Both the position numbers and the translations under genes were made by a program. The notes below the pieces were generated by a model. That model was given only the letters and a program-made list of their open reading frames with translations. It was not told the origin of the DNA and ran no database searches. A stretch of 64,000 bases of DNA from Malus domestica (taxonomy: Eukaryota; Streptophyta; Magnoliopsida; Rosales; Rosaceae): contig NC_091677.1 of the NCBI RefSeq assembly GCF_042453785.1, forward strand, positions 32,161,001 to 32,225,000, read 5' to 3'. This document shows, one piece after another, positions 58,124 to 64,000 of this stretch (the stretch's first letter is position 1; each line of letters begins with the position of its first letter).

Positions 58124-59217
58124 TGCGGGGAATGGTGGTCACGTTTCCGGATGAAGGTCGAGTTTGGGTTCAATTTAAATACGAAGGATTGCCTAACTAT
58201 TGTTTCTATTGTGGGAAGTTAGGCCATGTGAGTAGGGTGTGTAAGGCACAGGTAAAGCGCGGAGTGCAAGGAATGGAGGAGGGTGAGGAAATATTGGGAC
58301 AAGGGAGGTCACTGCCATATGAGGGTTTGGAGGCTCGTATGGATTTACGGGGGAATGTTCTGCGATCACCGTCGTGGAAATCTAAGAATCCGAGTATGGG
58401 GGAAGGGAGTGGGAGAACAGTGGAATCACGAAGGGATGGGGACATGCATCACGAGGGGATGCAGGGGGTTTGGCGTACGGGGGCTAGGGGAGGGAGAGTG
58501 GAACAGGCGAGCAGACGGGTGGGGAATAACCGTGACGGTGATGTGGAGGACACAGACTCTTCACCTGGGGAAAAAGATAAGTATGATTGCCCGGTTAAGG
58601 AGGGGAGTGGGAATCGGGGAGATCTACGGAACCAGCGCCGGGTAGCAGAAGAAGAGGCACGAAAGGATGCGGGACTAATTGGACGGGGAGGGATAGTGGC
58701 GCCGGGTATTGAGAATGTGGTCTTGGTTGAGTCTGTTGAACCTGCGAGGACAATGGAGGGGGGTGCGGACGGGAACCAGAGAGGCTTACAGGTTGATTTG
58801 AACGTCCCGGTCGAGAACCAGAGAGGCGTTGATTTGAACGTCCCGGTGGGCATGGAGGAGGGTTTGGACGGGAACCAGAGAGGCTTACAGGTTGATTTGA
58901 ACGTCCCGGCGGGCATGGAGGATGAAGGCCACTCCGTTATGATGCAGCAGCTGAGTGGCATGGATGGGGTGACACAGGTGAATGTTGTGGTGCATGAGGA
59001 GGCGGAAGGAAAGGTTTACAATGGGACTCAAGATTCGGATCCTTTGGAGCTGGGTCCTATTATTGATGTCAGAAGCCAAGAGAATAGGAGACGAAAGCGG
59101 AGAATTAAAGAAGTGGAGGGGACGGGTGGGGATGTTACTAGTACCGGTAATAAGCGAGCTCTTATTTTTACTGTGGCGGAGGAGACCAGCCGTGAAGGGT
59201 CTTCACGGCCGCCATGA
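58120..59217 (+). CDS. Continuation of the chimera: CCHC zinc knuckle and repetitive tail
   Basis: This frame overlaps the previous one by four bases and continues it (REPLMRGMVVTFPDEG just before and after the shift near 58,100). It has a zf-CCHC_4 knuckle CFYCGKLGHVSRVC at about 58,203-58,244, typical after DUF4283. A Gly/Arg/Glu-rich, probably disordered stretch follows, then three VDLNVP repeats (58,793-58,912) and a basic RRRKRRIKEVEG segment that could be a nuclear signal. DLNVP resembles, but is one residue shorter than, the DLNxxP repression motif. There is no reverse-transcriptase frame after it. Confidence 0.7.
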   Translation: MMRGMVVTFPDEGRVWVQFKYEGLPNYCFYCGKLGHVSRVCKAQVKRGVQGMEEGEEILGQGRSLPYEGLEARMDLRGNVLRSPSWKSKNPSMGEGSGRTVESRRDGDMHHEGMQGVWRTGARGGRVEQASRRVGNNRDGDVEDTDSSPGEKDKYDCPVKEGSGNRGDLRNQRRVAEEEARKDAGLIGRGGIVAPGIENVVLVESVEPARTMEGGADGNQRGLQVDLNVPVENQRGVDLNVPVGMEEGLDGNQRGLQVDLNVPAGMEDEGHSVMMQQLSGMDGVTQVNVVVHEEAEGKVYNGTQDSDPLELGPIIDVRSQENRRRKRRIKEVEGTGGDVTSTGNKRALIFTVAEETSREGSSRPP

Positions 59218-59486
59218 AAAAAAAGGATCCTCAATTCAATCTCAACCATCCATTTATATATTGCTTAGATTAAGACACTTGTCCACTATCAAGTCCTATG
59301 AGACTTAACTAGCACATTACAATTTGATCACTCAATCTCAGCCTATGAGCTAAGACACAACACTAATCAACCTTGTAATCCTCTTTGATCAATTCATCAA
59401 TTTACACGTTAACAAACCAATCATATATTTAGACTATTCTTGATAAAAATCTTTTAACCAATCATATATATTCTTGATGAATCCCT
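59218..59486. other. Filler between the chimera and ValRS copy B
   Basis: A short A-run (59,217-59,224) follows the stop, then AT-rich sequence with no identified origin up to the duplication break at 59,487. Confidence 0.4.
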
Positions 59487-62306
59487 GACGAGCTTTACTA
59501 GCCTCGATGTACCTACATAAGTGAAATAAGTCAATAGTTGACAAATGTGTAAATTAGTGCATCTGAGCTAGGCAGAAGATATCAACAAAAAGAAAAAGAA
59601 AACGGTTAACATTCTTATTTTCTGTTATTTTAGTAAGAAACACTGACTTGCAATGATAAAAAAGAGCAACCTAATACAGGGGAAAAGTTCCAGTCGTCCA
59701 GCTAGGCTAAACAAAACAGAGCTGTACCTCATAGTATTACACGGCGGCAGAGAAAATGAATACCAAAATACATCAGCCACTCCAACCATAATAAAATATA
59801 GCTGGACAGTAAACTCTGAAGACACTGAAGCCCAAAGGGAAGCCAAAAAACCAACTCATTCCACTAACGACCCAACTCATCCCGTGTTCCTCCAAATATT
59901 AGGGGCTTCAACTTCATGACACAAATATAATGACCTAACAAAAAAACCCTGCACAGGATTTTTCCTTTTGGCAAATCTGATAAAAGCTTTTGGTAAGACT
60001 AATCCTGAAGCTCCATTTCCTTCCAGTGGCATACATATAAAGTTTGGTCCAGCTGGTTAGTTGATCTATTAGAGATTTTATTGGCCAAACATCAACATGC
60101 TAGAAAATACCTAATCATATCATAATACCAATCTGCATTGTTATCAGCCACAGAAACCAAAATGAGTACAGTTTCAGAAACCATATTGTGATTCAGAGGT
60201 TTCTTTGGGGAGGTTCAAAATCTTTTAAGATATACAAGAGATTGACTTTATATAAGAGAAAAATATATTTAACATTATCACTCCTAATCAGTCAATTTTT
60301 ATTTTGGATAGGAAACCTTAGAAAAAGTAAAGCGAGATCCAGCACCCTTGTCCAATAGGACAAGTGGCCCACAAACAGAAACACAAGGGAGTCTTTCAGT
60401 ATATCCAATGGACGTGGATAAAGTAGCAACCAAACCCAAACCAGTAGGCAATGGGTGGAAAAGCCCATGATGTTGCATATTGCCATGCAACACTTCAAAC
60501 TCCTGATATGGGATTCTATACCCCACTTAGGCTGGGTGTGACTGAACTAAACACATGGATGAATTATATTGGGAGATATGGAGCACCAGCAGGCGCCGGT
60601 TCTGACACGTGGATTACCCTTGCATAAATTTTCAAAGTCAGTATTCAACTTAAAACCAATTGGCATTGGGTGGAAAGTCTATAAACATTGAAGATTTCCA
60701 TGCAACACTTAGGATCCACAAAGATTACATGTTCTCAGTAAACGACTTTGGAGTGGTATTCCACCAGTTTGTGTTTAAGTTGCTTAAAGAGATTTTTTAT
60801 TTTTTATTTTTAATTTGTATATGGACATAACATAAGACTATGCTTTTGATTATTATCTGGTTGAAAACATTTAATGGAAACTCAAAACATACCAATCAGC
60901 AAAATCTCCCCAAAAGAAATCATATGTCTCTCTTCCTACATCTCCAAAGAAAAATTTGTCATAGCTTGTGGCGACTGTGTCAATAAGCAAATGAAGTTTT
61001 GAAATCTGAAAAAGGGAGAAAAATGAATGGTTAAACAAAGAAAAATCATTTGGTTCCCATTCAGCCAGTGTGTTATTGTCTTATTTAACACATTTTATGG
61101 ACAGATTCAGAAAGTAAGAAAGAGGAAAGACAACCATCTCTTTTATGACTTGCAGAAAGCATACGAGGACAGCAAGTGAAGTAATTTGTAAGAAATCTAC
61201 CGATAATTTTCAATTATAAAAGAGTTGCATCAAACGCCGACATTAAGCCTCTGCCCAAGTTCTTTAGTAATTGAGAACTCGCTAAATCATTCGGACACGT
61301 TCAGACATGATGTGCCTTGCAGACAAGTTTGTTATACATATACGAGCAGCATGGGGCTATCTTTAGACATAGCAGGTCAAGTTTTCGTGAATCCTCCAGA
61401 GGAAGTTAAAATTTTAGAGATACATACATGAGACAGGATGGAGCTAATCATAAGTGGAGCATTTTCTGGTCAATAATAAGTTATACTTCATAGCTCAGCA
61501 CGAAATCGTATGACTTGAGATAGTTTAGCAAACAAACCTTATAAGAAAGTATATTTTCCCAAGTTGATGCATCGTTTTGACTGGGTAAATTGTGCAATAC
61601 AAATTTTCCAGCATTCCATAGTTTATTAGTGAAGGCCTTGTTGGATGTCAACCTCTCGGTGGATAAATTAAGGTCCTGGAAAACAAGACCAAATCAGCCA
61701 AAATGGTAATTGTATTTTAAAATGCAACAGCTGAAGACTGCATACACATATTTCTGGTCAGCAAATATAGTAAAATAATGTTTGTTTTTAGAAGCGATAA
61801 TTTTGTATAAATGCAGAACTGACACATAAGTAAAGTGACAACAACACAAACCTGGCCAGCAGTCCCTAGAGCAATTGTAAATCTTAAAGCATCTGTGCCA
61901 TATTCCTTGATTGTATCTAAAGGATCTATTACATTCCCCAATGTTTTCGACATCCTTCGACCCTGAAATAATCATTACGTTATTTCATATATCTGAATAT
62001 CAGACACATAGGAGTAGAGTACAATTAGAGAATGTAGTAAACAGTAGTTTATAGCAATGTTTTCAGAGGTGAAGGTGTAAGTAGAGGTGTTTAGGGCCTC
62101 AAGGTGAGACGTAAACCTTTCAGTTTTTTTTCTGTATTAATCATAATAATAGATTGGATTTTCGGTTTAATTTTAATGATTCTTTAAATTTTTCTGGGTC
62201 CATGAAGATTTCTCTGCTTTCAATTCAGCTAGAATGTCCATTTGGGAGTTTCGGTAAAAGAAATCCATTCAAACGGCTACGCTTCACATGTAGGACAACA
62301 CGCCAT

Positions 62307-62341
<35 letters not shown>

Positions 62342-63776
62342 AGATCTGGTGCGAGCGTCTTTGCACTTTCTTTGGCGAAGCAAGCACCTTTGTGTTGTGT
62401 ACGCTTTTCTGATTTGTTGCTTGATTATGCTAGACCTCGTGCTACAAGGCGTGCAGAGGCCAAGCCATTTTGCGTTAATTCTCACCCATAAATTATTTAA
62501 GAATCAACCATGCATGAATTGTGAAATGCAACTGGTGTCTTATCAGAAAGTTTGTTGGAAGCAAACTGGAATATAGAAAAAAATCCAAGAAGGACAACCC
62601 AATAACTGTGCTAATAATATTTTCAATAAAGAGACAATCATACTGCACGAGCAGAATACAAAGAGGAAGTCAGGTGGTCACCACAGAACCACCCAGAACT
62701 GAAAAGAAAACTAACAGGAAAGAAAGAGAGTGCAGAATCAGCACTCTCCCAAAAGATTATTAAAATAGAGAGGCTAGGACGTAACCATCAAATTAGCACT
62801 CTCCCAAAAGATTATTAAAATAGAGAGGCTAGGACGTAACCATCAAATTAGCACTCTCCCAAAAGATTATTAAAATAGAGAGGCTAGGATGTAACCATCA
62901 AATTAGCACTCTCCCAAAAGACAATTAACCTTGCACACCATGCAAAACAAACCAACAAATTAATGACATCTGTTTGTACTATACTTGACCAATCCCGAAA
63001 CTACTAAGCACAGGTCAACGTTATACCATCAAGGACCCAGAAGAGTTTCCCTCCAACTAGGAGGCCAATCACAACGTGACACATGTCGACATCAGAAGCC
63101 AATCATAGCGCGACACGTGTCAATATCGGAAGTCAATCACAACACGGCACGTGTCAATGTCAGAACAAAGTTAGAAACTCTCTTCTATAAAAAGAGATCA
63201 TTCTCCCACAATATTTCCTAATGTCATTTGTACTAAATCATTCACTAGTACTCACTAAAAGAGAGCTTGAACCTATGTACTTGTGTAAACCCTTCACAAT
63301 TAATGAGAACTCCTCTACTCCGTGGACATAGCCAATCTGGGTGAACCACGTACATCTGGTGTTTGCTTCAGTGTCTCTATCCATTTACATACTTATCCAC
63401 ACTAGTAACGAGAGCAATCTAGCGAAGGTCACAAACTTACACTTTTTGTTGTACCAAAGTCCTCACTGATTTTGTGCATCAACAACATCCATATAATTAG
63501 GCACTTCATTAGCAAGGAATTTTGACGATCCTCAAAGTAAGCACACAAGGGAGAGGTTGGGAATAATCTATTTCACACTCAAGAAGAAATGACAAGCTAA
63601 AAGGACAATCAAAATAAAATATCTACATTGATGATGTACTATTTATAGTGCAGTTTCAACTTACTTGTGAATCCCTGATGAGACCGTGTAGATAAATGTA
63701 TTTAAATGGCACTGTCCCTGTGAACTCAATTCCCATCATGACCATCCTCGCAACCCAAAAGAACAATATGTCATGC
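59487..63776 (-). CDS. Valyl-tRNA synthetase, upstream copy B (partial)
   Basis: Minus-strand exons are 63,776-63,665 ([18 protein letters not shown]), 61,962-61,852 ([20 protein letters not shown]...), 61,675-61,538 ([20 protein letters not shown]), 61,005-60,893 ([20 protein letters not shown]) and the first 25 bp of the YIEASKAR exon (59,512-59,487). All junctions are GT-AG with agreeing phases. RMSKT is the KMSKS-type ATP-binding signature of class I synthetases. The 5' half of the gene lies beyond the window. At 59,487 the YIEASKAR exon is cut; its intact version is at 52,867-52,720, so a transcript could in principle skip copy A. ValRS charges tRNA-Val for protein synthesis. Confidence 0.85.
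62309..62338. repeat. CT microsatellite in ValRS intron
   Basis: A run of about 14 CT units. It is absent from copy A, where this part of the intron is deleted. Confidence 0.8.
62741..62925. repeat. 55-bp tandem repeat in ValRS intron (copy B only)
   Basis: GCACTCTCCCAAAAGATTAT starts units at 62,741, 62,796 and 62,851, with a partial unit at 62,906. Copy A has one unit plus the partial (from 54,484), so the array expanded after, or contracted since, the duplication. Confidence 0.9.
62966..63489. mobile_element. Solitary LTR in ValRS intron (copy B only)
   Basis: The 514-bp LTR (62,971-63,484) starts TGTTTGTACT and ends CATCAACA, between copies of ACATC (62,966-62,970 and 63,485-63,489). 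Copy A has the empty site at about 54,597-54,602. Inside are three 34-bp U3-like repeats carrying GACACGTGTC-type palindromes (63,050-63,165) and a TATA-like CTATAAAAAG at 63,185. There is no internal coding region, as expected after LTR-LTR recombination. Confidence 0.85.
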
Positions 63777-64000
63777 CTTTTCAAACATGCAAGCAATAAT
63801 ATAAACTTCAACAATCTTTTCAAATGAGCAAGCTTGATCACCAATCACCATAATAATAAAGTTTACAAACCTTCCAAATTTTCGTAATAACCTATCGCAA
63901 TTAGTGATAAATCTACACCCCCTTGCTCAAAGGGGACAACAGTCCCAAATATTGGGAATGGAATGGGCTTGAAGAACAAATCTAGAAACAATTATGTCCA

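Overview
This is nuclear DNA from a dicot plant. It has AT-rich introns with GT-AG borders, plant-type genes, and dense layers of LTR retrotransposons, a CACTA transposon and several MITE families. The mix would fit a woody Rosaceae genome such as apple or pear, but that is a guess from general resemblance, not a demonstrated assignment. About half of the window is mobile DNA or its debris.

Left part (1-19,005). After a stem-loop repeat and featureless DNA lies a Ty1/copia element (2,624-19,000; LTRs of 258 and 260 bp; 5-bp target duplication TGAGG). A 9,071-bp CACTA transposon (7,089-16,159; 3-bp duplication ACC) sits inside its pol gene. The CACTA element has a TNP2-type transposase whose C-terminus is replaced by a 347-bp tandem array, and a second, six-exon transposase-24-type gene. 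Three separate clusters of short palindromes of the GTCGCTTTAAAGCGAC type lie at its two ends and in the middle.

Middle part (19,006-45,833). It holds an 11-exon ABC1/UbiB-family atypical kinase gene (minus strand, 25,074-20,752), three CYP71-type P450 loci in different states of decay (an exon-2-only copy at 26.4-27.2 kb, a relic at 35.6-35.9 kb, and a nearly complete gene at 37.4-39.2 kb with one frameshift), and a truncated reverse copia relative (30.5-33.7 kb). There is also a hAT-type element with an 8-bp target duplication, several MITEs, a tandem repeat, and a gene for a U1-type zinc-finger protein (minus strand, 43,857-41,203). One MITE has its empty site preserved in the paralogous P450 copy, which gives its exact borders and a 9-bp target duplication.

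Right part (45,834-64,000). A valyl-tRNA synthetase (ValRS) gene runs on the minus strand, with its 5' end beyond the window. It is heavily rearranged. Part of it, from the catalytic HDILFFW exon to the start of the YIEASKAR exon, is present twice. The downstream copy has lost a splice acceptor and several exons, and one late exon carries a frameshift. A Ty3/gypsy chromovirus (46,430-51,753; LTRs 226/233 identical; 5-bp duplication GTCTG) is inserted in a coding exon. Between the two ValRS copies, on the opposite strand, lies a chimeric reading frame (56,519-59,217): 2.25 in-frame 117-residue copies of a calmodulin-like EF-hand protein are joined to a DUF4283/CCHC protein of the type seen in plant LINE ORF1. 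This chimera is the least conventional object in the window.

The genes do not form a pathway. The unifying theme is repeated nesting, capture and duplication. Most apparently broken frames could be real decay or assembly error, and re-sequencing would decide.
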